Positions 23,091-32,577 of a stretch of 35,624 nt of DNA are shown piece by piece (the stretch's first letter is position 1; the number at the start of each line of letters is the position of its first letter). The notes under the pieces are model-generated. The model ran no database searches, had not been told where the DNA came from, and worked only from the letters and a program-made list of their open reading frames with translations. Location: positions 926,820 through 962,443 of the forward strand of contig BFEA01000387.1 of assembly GCA_003427395.1 (NCBI GenBank), given 5' to 3'. Source of the stretch: Chara braunii. Lineage: Eukaryota; Streptophyta; Charophyceae; Charales; Characeae. The position numbers and the translations under genes are program-made.

Positions 23091-23373
23091 CAGGCCTTAC
23101 ACGGCCTATGTAGCAGATCCATGCTCCTACCTTGGACCCATCACTACACTCATCTTCCATCCCACATTTTGACAGAACGTGTAATGGGCCAAGGAATGCT
23201 TAGCTAGCCGACCTCGCTTTTGACAGAAGGTGACCGGTTGGTGGGTGGAAACAAACAGAGCCCCTGGCCTAGCCTAGATATCAGATTCATGTTCCTCCCT
23301 CGGACCCATCACAACGGGCATTCTCATTTTCCCGACGTTTTTGACAAAAGGTGCGACGGGGGCCTGCGAACAC

Positions 23374-23515
23374 TTAAACCACCAGTACCCCAGGAGGTCT
23401 TAGGCCCCCTTTGGGGAGGCTCTGATGCAAATGCATACGGAGTCATGGACCCGCGCGGCGCACCGATTCAGCCACCGCGTTAACGACCTAAAAATGTCAA
23501 GGTACTGGTGGTTTA
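23374..23515. mobile_element. MITE-like element, family A, complete
   Basis: 142 bp with perfect 15-bp ends taaaccaccagtacc and ggtactggtggttta. The interior differs from the 21871 copy, as is usual for MITEs that share only their ends. Confidence 0.88.
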
Positions 23516-23816
23516 TGCTAGCTGACCTGGCTACTGACAATAGGCAACCAGTCGGTGCAACAAATTCAGAGGCTGGAGCCTTGCAACCAGTTGATTTATT
23601 GCAGGTTCTCGATTTTGAGACTTGCAAGAGGACGACTGCACATGACAGGTAATTCCCTGGGCTAAGCAGATGAGCACAGCTGCATGACAGTTATCATGTG
23701 GTAGTAGCACAGTTTGATCACGTACTTTCTATAGGTTCCCGGTCTGAATAGAATTTTGTAACGGAATTCCTTATTCTGGCCCCCCTTCCCCCCCCCCCCG
23801 GAAAAAAGACATCTGA

Positions 23817-23893
23817 TTCCATCAGGATTCGAACTCGTGCACTGTTTACTAACAGTTGCATGTGGGTACCATTCACCCACATGGGAAAATGAA
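23817..23893 (-). pseudogene. tRNA-like sequence
   Basis: On the minus strand, gtgggtgaatggtacccac (box A-like) precedes the self-paired actgttagtaaacagt and then cacgagttcgaatcctga (a good box B). The acceptor and T stems do not pair well. It is a pseudo-tRNA or a SINE head. Confidence 0.6.
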
Positions 23894-25014
23894 GGGCCCA
23901 CTCTAGCAGTTCCAATGTAGTCAAAGTTTCAGCAAGATAACCTGACCTTGCACGGCCTATATACCAGACAAAAGGTCCCTTCCTTGGGCCCATCACAACA
24001 GGAATTTTCCTCTTCCATGCAACAAAGCTTCGCTCCCTTTCCTCAGGTCTCACGTGGGGAAACCAAAGGGCCCACTCCGGTAGTCCAATTACAGCAATCT
24101 CTCAGAAGAGAAACCGGGACAAACAATGCCAATGGAACCGCTAGATGGCCCGGACTTTGCCAGCGTGCAGTAGCACCATAATCATCACTGTTCCTCCCTG
24201 TACCACACAGTTCGGCAATTCTATTTCGAGGGCCATATGCATTAGAACGGGCCCACAACGGCGTGTTTTTCAGAAGGCTACGTGTTTTTCAGAAGGCAAT
24301 TCTATTCCACGAGCCACAGCTACGCCAACCAGGAACATTCACCGTACGTAGCCAGTACTTGGCTGCACCGTGCCCCAGAAGCAACCCTTGTGACTGAGCA
24401 CAGAACGAAGGGAAAGATGACAGAGAGAAAAAGGAGGAGGAGGAGGAGGAAAGAGGCAGCATACCAAGCTCTGCTCGATCAGCGCCCAATCTATAGGCCT
24501 GACAGCACCAGACCATACGGACCTGGCCCCGTTCCCTTCATCCGGTTGTTAGACCTTTCAAAGCAGACCTGCAGACCTATGGGCTAACCAGAATTATCCA
24601 GAGTCCTGATTCGCTGTACAGGCCTATACTACAGGGAAATCAGATGAAAAGAAAGGAAAAACAAGGCATGCAGCCACGGCCCAATCTGGCAAAATTTCCA
24701 TTCAGTGAAACAGCACATAGAACACCACAGCACGGACCTTTCTATTTTTGGCCACTCCAAAAATAGCCTGCCCAGTGCTGCAGGATGCAAGAGAACCTAT
24801 CAGTGCAACAATCCGACATAGGGACCTTCCACAAGTAAAAACATGCAATAGGACAGAGATGATGAGCGTCAGTGCTGCACGTTGCACGAGAACCCATCAT
24901 GGCGACACAAAAGCGATAGAAGTGATGAGATGAATGACACGGAAGATGACACGCGCACCATATCATCAAATTATATTACCCGTATAGCAATAACCATGGC
25001 ATTAGCATCAATCG

Positions 25015-25800
25015 GTCAGTACCTGCTTGGTCGGCCAAGGACGCAAAGCACAAGGGAGGACAGAGCACATGTCTTTTGCGACCGAGGTACAACAAAGCAC
25101 ACATCTTTTGCATCGAAGGGCACACGCAATCAGTCAGTACAGTAATCACCATGGAGTTAGCGCTAGTCAGTACCTTCTTGGTGGCAGACCGAGGACGCAA
25201 ACCACACGTCTTTTACAACCAAGGCAAGACAAAACATACATCTTTTGCCACCGAGGTAAGACAAAGCACATGTCTTTTGCATCCACGGACGCACGCAATC
25301 ACGCTAGCCAACGCCCACTTTTTGGTAACCGAGGACATGTCAAAAAGACGAGATCGAGATCGGAACTTGTCTAATAAACCCTGATAGATAGGAAAGTCAG
25401 TCAGTACCTGCTCCAGGTGGTGGAGCGGCACACATAGCTAGCAGCACCGATATGTCATTCTTGCCTATAAATAGATCAAGAGTTCGGGTCCTGCCAAATA
25501 CAAGGATATCAAAATGAGAGATCGAGAACTCGTGCGCTAAACGCTCATAGAGCAGTCGCTCGGTACCTGCCTGGTGGCAGCGCGGTGCATGTCCTTGTTG
25601 TCGTCAATAAACAAATCAGAGAGCTGAAATCCTGCCAAAGACATCTAACGTTAAACGCCACAGTGCTCCCACCAAAAAATAGACCCTCGTGCGCAGTCAG
25701 CCAGTACCTGTCTGGCGGTGGAACGGTTCCCATACCTCGTTGCCACTACACTCAACAGGTCAAGAGTTCAAATCCTGCTGGATACAACAACATTAAATTG
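25015..25800 (+). repeat. Tandem array of tRNA-like units
   Basis: Five units start with (gt)cagtacct-c-ggtgg at about 25015, 25167, 25399, 25559 and 25700. The last three end about 95 nt later in a box B-like phrase: gagttcgggtcctgcc, ctgaaatcctgcc and gagttcaaatcctgctgg. Within 25040-25330 a ~30-bp sub-repeat (acaaagcacatgtcttttgc) also recurs. It looks like a tRNA-related sequence amplified locally. Confidence 0.65.
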
Positions 25801-25964
25801 AATGATACCCCCACCTTACCAAAAAAGGAAAAAACAAGTAGAGCTAGCAAGGCAGGCATGCAAATCAGGAGACATTCCACGGAAGCAGTTCTCCACACAA
25901 CCGTGCCAGCGGAAATCATTCCCTAGGACAAGGTGGAGAGAGAGGGACGAAGGGAGGCGTAGAG

Positions 25965-26600
25965 TTGCAATCTAAGAGTGTACTCACGCTAGACCTTAGT
26001 GGATGTATCTGACCACAATTATGGCACGCCTTGAATGTATCTGACCGCAATTACGTCAACAACTTAGTCAGCAACATGAGGATGCCCTGAGACGAAACAG
26101 AAGTGTGAATAAGTCGGAAGACAGACAGTTGCAATCTAAGGCACAGGAGCTCAGTGGTTGTCTCTGACCGCAATTATGGCACGCCTTGAATGTATCTGAC
26201 CGCAATTACGTCCAGAAGTCAGTCAGCAACAAGGTCCTGGTATGAGGATGCCCTGAGACGAAACAGAAGTGCATAAGGCGGAAGAATTGCAATCTAGGAG
26301 CGTCACACTAGAACTTAGTGGTTGTCTCTCAAAGCAATTATGGCGCACCTTGAATGTATCTGACCGCAATTATGGCCACAACTCAGTCAGATACAAGGTC
26401 CTACTGTGACGATGCCCTGAGACGAGACAGAAGTGCGCATAAGGCGGAGGACGGACGATCTCACAACAGCGAAGCCACTCGGACTTTCGCGGGAGCTATC
26501 TGACCCCAATCATGGCCAGACCTGAATGTATCTGAGTACAATTATGTCCACAATCAGTCAAATAATTATTTGCGTGAACAGGCTTTAAGACCCAAAAAAT
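25965..26600 (+). repeat. ~160-bp tandem repeat, 3-4 copies
   Basis: Units begin ttgcaatct at 25965, 26129 and 26287, with a decayed unit from about 26455. Each carries two close copies of tctgaccgcaatta separated by cgccttgaatgta, then ggatgccctgagacgaaaca. An inverted diverged relative lies at 1220-1340. Confidence 0.9.
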
Positions 26601-26694
26601 TGAGCCTTTTTTTTTTTTTTTTTAACGAATAGAGCAGTTCATAAGGCAGAAGGATGTAGATCCAAAATCCAAAAAGTCTGGGGGGAAAAAAGAC

Positions 26695-26939
26695 TATGTT
26701 ATGCAGAAAAATGAACTGAGCAACTTTTGCCTCGAATCGAAATTCCTTACCAAATTAAAATCGAAAATAAACTAGGCTACCAGAGTGACCCGGGACCACT
26801 TTCCAGGCCGGCCCAAAAAAATATATTAAAAATAAAATATATTTTTTTTTATTTTTTTATTTTTTATTTTCAATTTGGTAAAGAATTTCGATCTGACCCT
26901 GAGGCAAGAGTTGTTCAGTTTATTTTTCTGCATAACATA
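26695..26939. repeat. Long inverted repeat
   Basis: The arm 26695-26757 (tatgttatgcagaaaaatga...) is the reverse complement, with few changes, of 26872-26939 (...tttttctgcataacatag). The spacer is A/T-rich. The right arm lies inside the family C element, the left arm outside it, so two copies probably inserted head to head. Confidence 0.85.
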
Positions 26940-27125
26940 GTTGTTTTTCGGATTTTGTGGAATTTTTTTTCTGGGACCTTCCCTGGTCCTTGCACGGCCG
27001 GGCCGCCCGGGAAAACAGGGATACCCGGGCGGCCCGGCTGGCTGTCTCGGAGGGGGGAGGAAAGCTTTTTTTTTTTTTTTTTACCCGGCCTGGCAAGTGG
27101 CCCCCCGGGCCATTCTGGTAGTCTA
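26772..27125. mobile_element. MITE-like element, family C (CTAGGCTACCAG)
   Basis: The left end is ctaggctaccagagtgaccc; the right end ccattctggtagtcta is its imperfect inverse. The interior includes a GC-rich cggccgggccgcccggg palindrome and gtaaagaatttcgatctgac, which recurs in the copy at 33662. Confidence 0.78.
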
Positions 27126-27542
27126 CAAAAAAAGAGAATTATTCATTCTTTGGAGTACACTGCAGCAAATCTCTGAAGCACACAGTCCCCTGCACACTGT
27201 CCCCTCCGGGGTCAGCAAATCTCTGAAGCACACTGTCTCCCCTTCGGAGCTATAATAATTTGGACCGACCTTGAGGAGCAGCAGCATGTCAAGAGGTCGG
27301 TGAAAATTATTATAGCTCCTAGAGTGGAGCAGGATGAGTCGTTCGAGGTTAAGAAACGAAAATATTTGAAGGGGAAGGCGTCAAAAAGGAAAAAAAGGAA
27401 AAAGAAAGAAAGAAAAGGCTTGAGGAAAAAAAAAGGCGGAGTCAAAAAAAAAGAAAAAAAGAAGGCCTTGTCCCCTCCGGGGTGTGTGCCAGTTATATGC
27501 TGCCCCCTGACACACTGATAAGGGCCATTCAAGTTTCTTTTT

Positions 27543-27710
27543 GGTTCTAATTTCGATATGTGTGACTGTTTGAGTCCAAACACCAGTCGTATGGATCATT
27601 CACCGCATTTCCTTTTTTACAATTTTCTTTTTTGGTTCTAATTTCGAGATGTGTGACTGTTTGAGTCCAAAGACCAGTCGTATGGATCATTCACCGCATT
27701 TACTTTTTTC
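27543..27710. repeat. 91-bp tandem duplication
   Basis: Two units begin ggttctaatttcg at 27543 and 27634 and contain ccagtcgtatggatcattca. A loose third copy (cgagtcataaggatca) follows at about 27749. Confidence 0.9.
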
Positions 27711-27766
27711 TTTTTTTTTTCCCATGATGCGACCGTGATAGGCCTAACACGAGTCATAAGGATCAC

Positions 27767-28232
27767 ATCTACCATCTCTGGGGCGAGGTCCCACCAGCAA
27801 AAGAGGATAGGATTTAACGCCTGAATCTGGACCTGTTTGTGGACAGGTGCAGAAAATCACGATTGATCTGCTTCTCTCCATCTCTGCTTAAAACCCATCC
27901 AGATTCAGACGCTTAATACATACAATACCTCGTTGCTCGTGCATGGGATTTCGCTCCTGCAGGTGAACTCTATCCAGGTGATTGATTACTACCATATCTG
28001 GGGCGAGGTCCAACCAGCAAAACGAGGATTGGATTTAATGCCTGAACCTGGACCTGCTTGTGCAGAGGTGCCGAAAATTGCGATTGATCTGCTTCTCTGC
28101 ATCTCCCCTTAAAACCCATCCAGAGTAGTGGAATTTCGAGAGGGGGATTTTGAAAGGTGCAGAACCTGGACCTGCTTGTGAAGAGGTGCACAAGATTGAT
28201 CTGCTTCTCTGCATCTCTGCATCTCTGCTAAA
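27767..28232. repeat. Diverged repeat, two full copies and one partial
   Basis: Copies at 27767-27912 and 27991-28130 share tctggggcgaggtcc, cctgaa-ctggacctg, gattgatctgcttctct and aaaacccatccag. A shorter one is at 28148-28232. The opening phrase resembles the ends of the hairpin element at 31770. Confidence 0.85.
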
Positions 28233-28260
28233 ACAAAAAAAATTAAAAAAAATTAAAAAC

Positions 28261-28331
28261 GAACGAATTCTTTTTTTTTTTTTAATTTGGACCATTTCTC
28301 AATTTATGCGTGTCATCCTTGCGCAGGGGCC

Positions 28332-28363
<32 letters not shown>

Positions 28364-28388
28364 ACNGTGTCATCCTTGCGCAGGGGCC

Positions 28389-28420
<32 letters not shown>

Positions 28421-28436
28421 ACGGATGCCCCGAAGG

Positions 28437-28524
<88 letters not shown>

Positions 28525-28531
28525 GAATTCT
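28261..28531 (-). pseudogene. U6 snRNA retrocopy with target-site duplication
   Basis: Minus-strand U6 runs from ccttcggggcatccg through ttggaacgatacagagaaga, ttagcatggcccctgcgc and aaggatgacac to aatggtccaaatt. A 13-T run lies on one side, an 84-A run (28437-28520) on the other, and an 11-bp direct repeat gaacgaattct flanks both (28261-28271, 28521-28531). The 56 bp at 28310-28365 are repeated exactly at 28367-28422 across the unknown base 28366, probably an assembly join. The 3' end runs into A, not the U tract of a pol III gene, so it is a retrocopy. Confidence 0.9.
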
Positions 28532-29500
28532 GACAGATCTCAAGTCGAAAATTTCGAAAGGCTGTGTGGCGAGGCCGGACTCACGAAAATTCGTGAGTCG
28601 AGAGTAGTGGAGCCAGACCAAGAGACCCAAAAGAAAGTTGGAATCGGACAGATGGATCCATCAGATGGGCACAGTAAAACAATTCTGAATTACTTCGGGT
28701 CGGTCGGTCGGTTCAATCACGGTATCTTTTTTTTTTCTTTTTTCTTTTTTTTTTTGGCAAGTTGTTCAATTTATTTCCAAAAATCACGGGAACGAGGCCG
28801 GGGCCCTCATAATTCAACCCGGAGTTCTCCTGGAAGCATCAGCCAGTTTAGCTTATGAGCAGAGCTCGACATTCAACTACAGACCACAAGGTTTCTGACA
28901 TTCAACTACAGACCAAAATCGAGGAATTGTTCTAGGCATCTGGGTAGGTCTCCACAGTGGTTCGCCAAGACATGGGCTCTGGGGAACCAGCTGGCAACCG
29001 TCTCCCCAGAGGGTAATTTTCAGTTGGCTAAAAAAACAAAAAAAACAAAAACAAAAAAATACATAAATAAATAAATCAGTTGGCAACTTGGCTACGGCCG
29101 AATTAGGCTGTTAAGACTCGTCAGTAGGTAAAGCATATGGGCCTTATTAATATGTAATATGTAAGCGGTCCTTTGTACTAAATGAGGAGTTCTGAAAGGA
29201 CAGAAGTTAATTCCTTCAGAGGCTACTAGGCTTAGACGTAGCAATCATCCAACAGTAATGGCAGATCACACAGTCAGTAGATATCGAGGAAGGGCTAAAG
29301 CCTTCTTTTGCTGTCTGAGCTTAAAAGACCATCCGTGCACAACTGTCCTTTTTCTGAGCTCTAACGTACAATTTTGGAAAGTGTTGTTAAGAATGGGACG
29401 CTGGACCCGGTTTTCAGCAGGCAGAGAAACCTTTTGGTCTTTTTTTTTTTACAGTGATGGTATCTCGAGCCCGTCGCCCTTTTACGATTACAAAAAAGGC
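28532..29500. other. No gene recognised
   Basis: Contains a doubled 'gacattcaactacagacca' (28868-28915) and A-rich stretches. ORFs are short and featureless. A ttgagctgtcag-like start phrase (tgacagatctcaa) also occurs at the very start of the window. Confidence 0.5.
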
Positions 29501-29596
29501 AAAAAAAAATGATAAATGGATATAGACGAAGATAAAATCACCAGGAAAGGAGCCAAGTCGATTCGAGCAGCAACGTGGGTAGGGAGAGATCTACAG

Positions 29597-29710
29597 GTCT
29601 CCTACGGGGGGCCGTATGTTGAAATTGGAACGATAGAGAGAGGGGTAATTAGCAACAAAATGGCCCCTCCACAAGGATGACACGCATACATCGGGAAACT
29701 GTCCAAATTT
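29597..29710 (+). pseudogene. U6 snRNA-derived pseudogene
   Basis: Plus strand: gtctcctacgggg (5' stem loop-like), aaattggaacgata, attagca, atggcccct, caaggatgacacgcata and ctgtccaaatt. A short insertion splits the middle. A-rich aataaataaat follows. The copy spans the length of U6 but is too changed to work. Confidence 0.85.
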
Positions 29711-29839
29711 ATTACTGTAATAAATAAATAAATAAATCACCGTATTAGATAAGCATAAAGATGAGGTGAAGTGGATTGACGTGTGGCAAAGCGGTTGTGG
29801 CAAAACGTGCTTGTCAGATACGACGAAATGTACTTCTTT

Positions 29840-30074
29840 GGACATTTAACTTTGACGTTCCTGGCCTCAATTTCGGCATCTTTTTTGGACATTTAACTTT
29901 GAAGTTCCTGGCCTCAATTTCGGCATCGTTTTTGGACATTTAACTTTGACGTTCCTGGCCGCAATTTCGGCTTCTTTTCTGGACATTTTCCTTTGACGTT
30001 CCTGGCCGCAATTTCGGCGTCTTTTTTGGACATTTAGCTTTGACGTTCCTGGCCGCAATTTCGGCTTCTTTGAA
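29840..30074. repeat. 47-bp tandem repeat, 5 copies
   Basis: Units begin ggacattt at 29840, 29887, 29934, 29981 and 30028, exactly 47 bp apart, and contain gacgttcctggcc and caatttcggc. A single inverted unit lies at about 30143-30180. The minus strand stays open through the array in more than one frame. Confidence 0.95.
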
Positions 30075-30270
30075 CCGAAATCGTTCGTCGGATCCAACTC
30101 GGCAGGAACATTTGGGAAGACCTGGCGATTTCCGTTCGAAAAACGCCGAAATTGAGGCCAGGGACGTCAAAGGAAAATGGCCAAACGGGGTATAGAGAGA
30201 AAGACGAAGATAAATCTCGGGATAAGATAAGGAATAATAAAAAATGAGGTGAAGTTATCGTACTTCTAGA

Positions 30271-30379
30271 AATCCGTTAAAAGAAATTGGAATGATACAG
30301 AGAACCTAAAACAATATAAGCTATCCCCCCAGAAAAAAAAGAACAAAAAGACGAAGAAGAAGAAGAAGCAGAGGAAGAA

Positions 30380-30411
<32 letters not shown>

Positions 30412-30490
30412 AGAAGAAGACAAGATTAGCATGGTCCTCTGGGCAATCAAGGATGCCACGCAGGAAGGGAGCTATCTTCCCAAATTTCCG
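30271..30490 (+). pseudogene. U6-like copy interrupted by a GAA-rich insert
   Basis: The 5' half reads atccgttaaaagaaattgga and atgatacagagaa; the 3' half resumes at gattagcatgg (30423) and runs caaggatgccacgca to cttcccaaattt. The insert (about 30307-30420) holds a GAA microsatellite and falls exactly after the ACAGAGAA box. It has no GT...AG ends. Confidence 0.8.
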
Positions 30491-30680
30491 AATTATTTGG
30501 AAAAAGATAAACAAAAGGTGAGCTGAAGTCGACTCAGGCCGCAAAATGTATTTGGGGCACCAGGTGCTTATATGATATAACGACAAGGAGGAAATCAATC
30601 CCCACGCATCGATGATTAACATTAAAAAAAAAAAAAAAAAAAAATCGACAGATGGTGAATCGAGGAGGATAAAGACGCTG

Positions 30681-30720
30681 GACGATGACACGCACGAATG
30701 GAGAGATCTTCCCAAATATT
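30681..30720 (+). pseudogene. U6 3'-end fragment
   Basis: gatgacacgcacgaatggag, then agatcttcccaaatatt, matches the last 40 nt of U6. It is preceded by a 20-A run and followed by the same module as the other copies (gataaccaaaaggtgagctg). A weaker trace (agaaggatgaagatgctaat) lies near 31331. Confidence 0.7.
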
Positions 30721-30899
30721 CGATTTTTTTGAAAAGCGATAACCAAAAGGTGAGCTGACGTCCACTCAGGCGGCAACGTGGCTTCGCGTTACATCAAGGA
30801 GGAAATCAGTCAGTCGCCTCTCAAACGGACTCGCGTTGCACTACCAACCGCCCTATCGACTCAGGCGGCAGGCAAAGTGGCATATAGAGCCTAGTGGCA

Positions 30900-31130
30900 C
30901 TACTCGCCATCTGCCAACGTTTTGAATGCATCTGGACAAATTTGAGTCCGGATGGCGAGTAGTGCAACTGGGCCCATCCATCTATTCCCGACTCGAGAAA
31001 GTGCACCACGAGTGCATCCGGACAAATTTGAGTCCAGATGCATTCAAAATGTTTGAGGCTGATGGCGAGTAGTGAAACTGCCGCCCATACACATTCCGAC
31101 TCGAGAAAGTGCACCACGAGCTTATGGACC
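30900..31130. repeat. Inverted and direct repeat cluster
   Basis: 'ctactcgccat' (30901) is inverted to 'atggcgagtag' (30953, 31061). 'gactcgagaaagtgcaccac' occurs twice (30990, 31090), as does aaatttgagtcc-gatg. The minus-strand ORF 30821-31144 only reads through these repeats. Confidence 0.8.
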
Positions 31131-31457
31131 CATTCGTTGGTCACGATCTTCCGGGTTGTTTGTGGAGAATTCCCGGCCGCCGTTGTTCTCTTGTTCTGCT
31201 AATAACAATTACCTTTCCCTGTAAAAAGAAAAAAAAAAAAGATATAAACAAAGGGTGCTTAGGATATAACTAACGACAAGGAGACCATCTTGAGCCCACA
31301 CAATAAACCCAACAAATTGATGATGGATCAAGAAGGATGAAGATGCTAATGCACCTCAGAGCGAAGCAGGCAAGGTGGAGAATGGAGGAGGGAGGAAACA
31401 AGTCATAGGAGCAAGCCCAATCCCAGCCAGCAGCAGTCCAGCTGATCGGCAGTTACA

Positions 31458-31579
31458 TACCGTCTTCCCCCGAATAAAACAACATACGGTCATTATCCCT
31501 GTATTTAGAGTCTTAGACTGAAAATTTGGCCCAAATACAGGTATAACGACCGTACTTCGTATTTGGGGGGAAGACCGTA
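31458..31579. mobile_element. MITE-like hairpin with TA ends
   Basis: Outer arms ccgtcttcccccgaata and tatttggggggaagaccg, plus inner arms tacggtcattatccctgtat and atacaggtataacgaccgta, make almost the whole 122 bp self-complementary. Both ends abut TA, the target of Tc1/mariner elements. It is non-coding. Confidence 0.88.
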
Positions 31580-31769
31580 GCAGCAAAATCCCAGCAGCAG
31601 CAACGGCGCCGGCACTCACATACAGATCGTGCGTGCAATATAATTACAGCATGTTTCCCAAAAAAAAAAAAAAAAAAAAAAAAACAGCATGCATAAACAA
31701 TCCGGCGCAGTTTCTCAACTTCTGTGACGATCGATCATCGAGAGGCGCGAAGCCGGCAGGCGATACACT

Positions 31770-31876
31770 CCAGGGGCAAGGTCCCACTTGCACGGATTAG
31801 GAGAATCTGGCGTTGATCTTTGCCATCTACGGTCAATATCGCTTAATAATTCGTGTAAGTGGGACCTAGCCCCAGG
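31770..31876. mobile_element. MITE-like hairpin (CCAGGGGCAAGGTCCCACTT)
   Basis: Left arm ccaggggcaaggtcccactt and right arm aagtgggacctagccccagg are near-perfect inverses over about 30 bp including gcacggatta/aattcgtgt. It is 107 bp and non-coding. The end phrase resembles tctggggcgaggtcccacc at about 27776. Confidence 0.85.
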
Positions 31877-32104
31877 AGAGAGAGACCGAACATTCGAAAG
31901 GGCAACTTGGGTTATAGAAGGGGTCGTGCGTGCTAAAAAAGAAGCTGTAGATGCATATCGTTCGTGCTAATGAAGAAGAAGAACCGTTCGGTATGAAAAG
32001 GAGGCACTGTGTTGAGTGTGAAGGATTTGAAGGAATGCCCCCCCGATGTGTCGGAATATATATATGTATATATATCGAAGCTTCCCTTTCTTTTCATGGG
32101 TTTT

Positions 32105-32170
32105 ACAAGTCAGTCATCTCTCAAACAGACTTGCGTTGCACTACCAACCGTCCTCTATCGATTGAATTGT
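32105..32170 (+). repeat. Repeat shared with 30800-30855
   Basis: gtcatctctcaaacagactt, then gcgttgcactaccaaccg and tctatcgatt, matches gtcgcctctcaaacggactc, gcgttgcactaccaaccgcc and ctatcgact at about 30813-30862. Confidence 0.8.
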
Positions 32171-32185
32171 GGCAATTAGAATGCA

Positions 32186-32393
32186 CTCTTCTTCTTCTTC
32201 TTCTTCTTCTTCTTCTTCTTCTTCTTCTTCTGCGTCTTCGTCGTCATCGTGGTCGTCAATGTACATGCGGATGCTGTTGAAATACATTACGATGTGTTTG
32301 CAAGAGGCAGCCTTGGTCAGGGCTTGGCACTCCGGCATCCTTCTTCTTTTTCGTCTTTATCATCTTCTTCTTCTTCCTTGCTCAGTGCATGAC

Positions 32394-32424
<31 letters not shown>

Positions 32425-32460
32425 CATCATCATCATCATCATCATCATCTTCTTCTCCTT
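32186..32460. repeat. (CTT)n and (CAT)n microsatellites
   Basis: CTT runs at about 32188-32232 and 32394-32425, with a CAT run to about 32448. Poly-Ser and poly-Glu ORFs here are artefacts. Confidence 0.95.
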
Positions 32461-32508
32461 TCTTGCTCAATGCATAACATCTTTTCCTTGCGCACTACTT
32501 GACACCCC

Positions 32509-32577
32509 AGTCGACTTAGCCGTTTGGTTAAGCGTCCAACTCCCATTTGGAAGGTCGCGTGTTCGACTCTTGGATCC
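32509..32577 (+). pseudogene. tRNA-like sequence with CCC in the anticodon position
   Basis: gtcgacttagccgtttggtt (box A-like) is followed by a perfect 5-bp anticodon stem tccaa/ttgga around the loop ctcccat, then gcgtgttcgactc (box B-like). The T and acceptor stems do not pair properly, so it is a decayed tRNA or a SINE head. A long pyrimidine-rich stretch follows. Confidence 0.65.

Larger units (their letters stand above)
23098..24017. repeat. Three diverged copies of a ~65-bp repeat
   Basis: Copies at about 23098-23163, 23266-23331 and 23950-24017 share (c)ggcctat..a..agat/c, then ccttggacccatcac, then a-ctcatcttcc. A second shared phrase (cccac-tggg-aa-..gggcccactc) occurs at 23876-23905 and 24053-24078. 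All are in the same orientation. Confidence 0.7.

Noticed and set aside
28284-28436. Functional U6 snRNA gene
   Set aside because: The 3' end continues into A instead of T, target-site duplications flank it, and no TATA or upstream promoter element is seen; the opposite side is an 84-base homopolymer.
28418-28630. Poly-Phe/poly-Lys ORFs (also 33011-33443)
   Set aside because: Products of an A-run and of homopyrimidine DNA.
29840-30074. CRISPR-like regular array
   Set aside because: The whole 47-bp unit repeats without unique spacers, and the genome is eukaryotic.
30821-31144. 107-codon minus-strand ORF with repeated VVHFLES peptide
   Set aside because: The peptide repeat is explained by non-coding direct and inverted repeats in the DNA.
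32509-32577. Working tRNA-Gly(CCC)
   Set aside because: Only the anticodon stem pairs well; the T and acceptor stems are broken.
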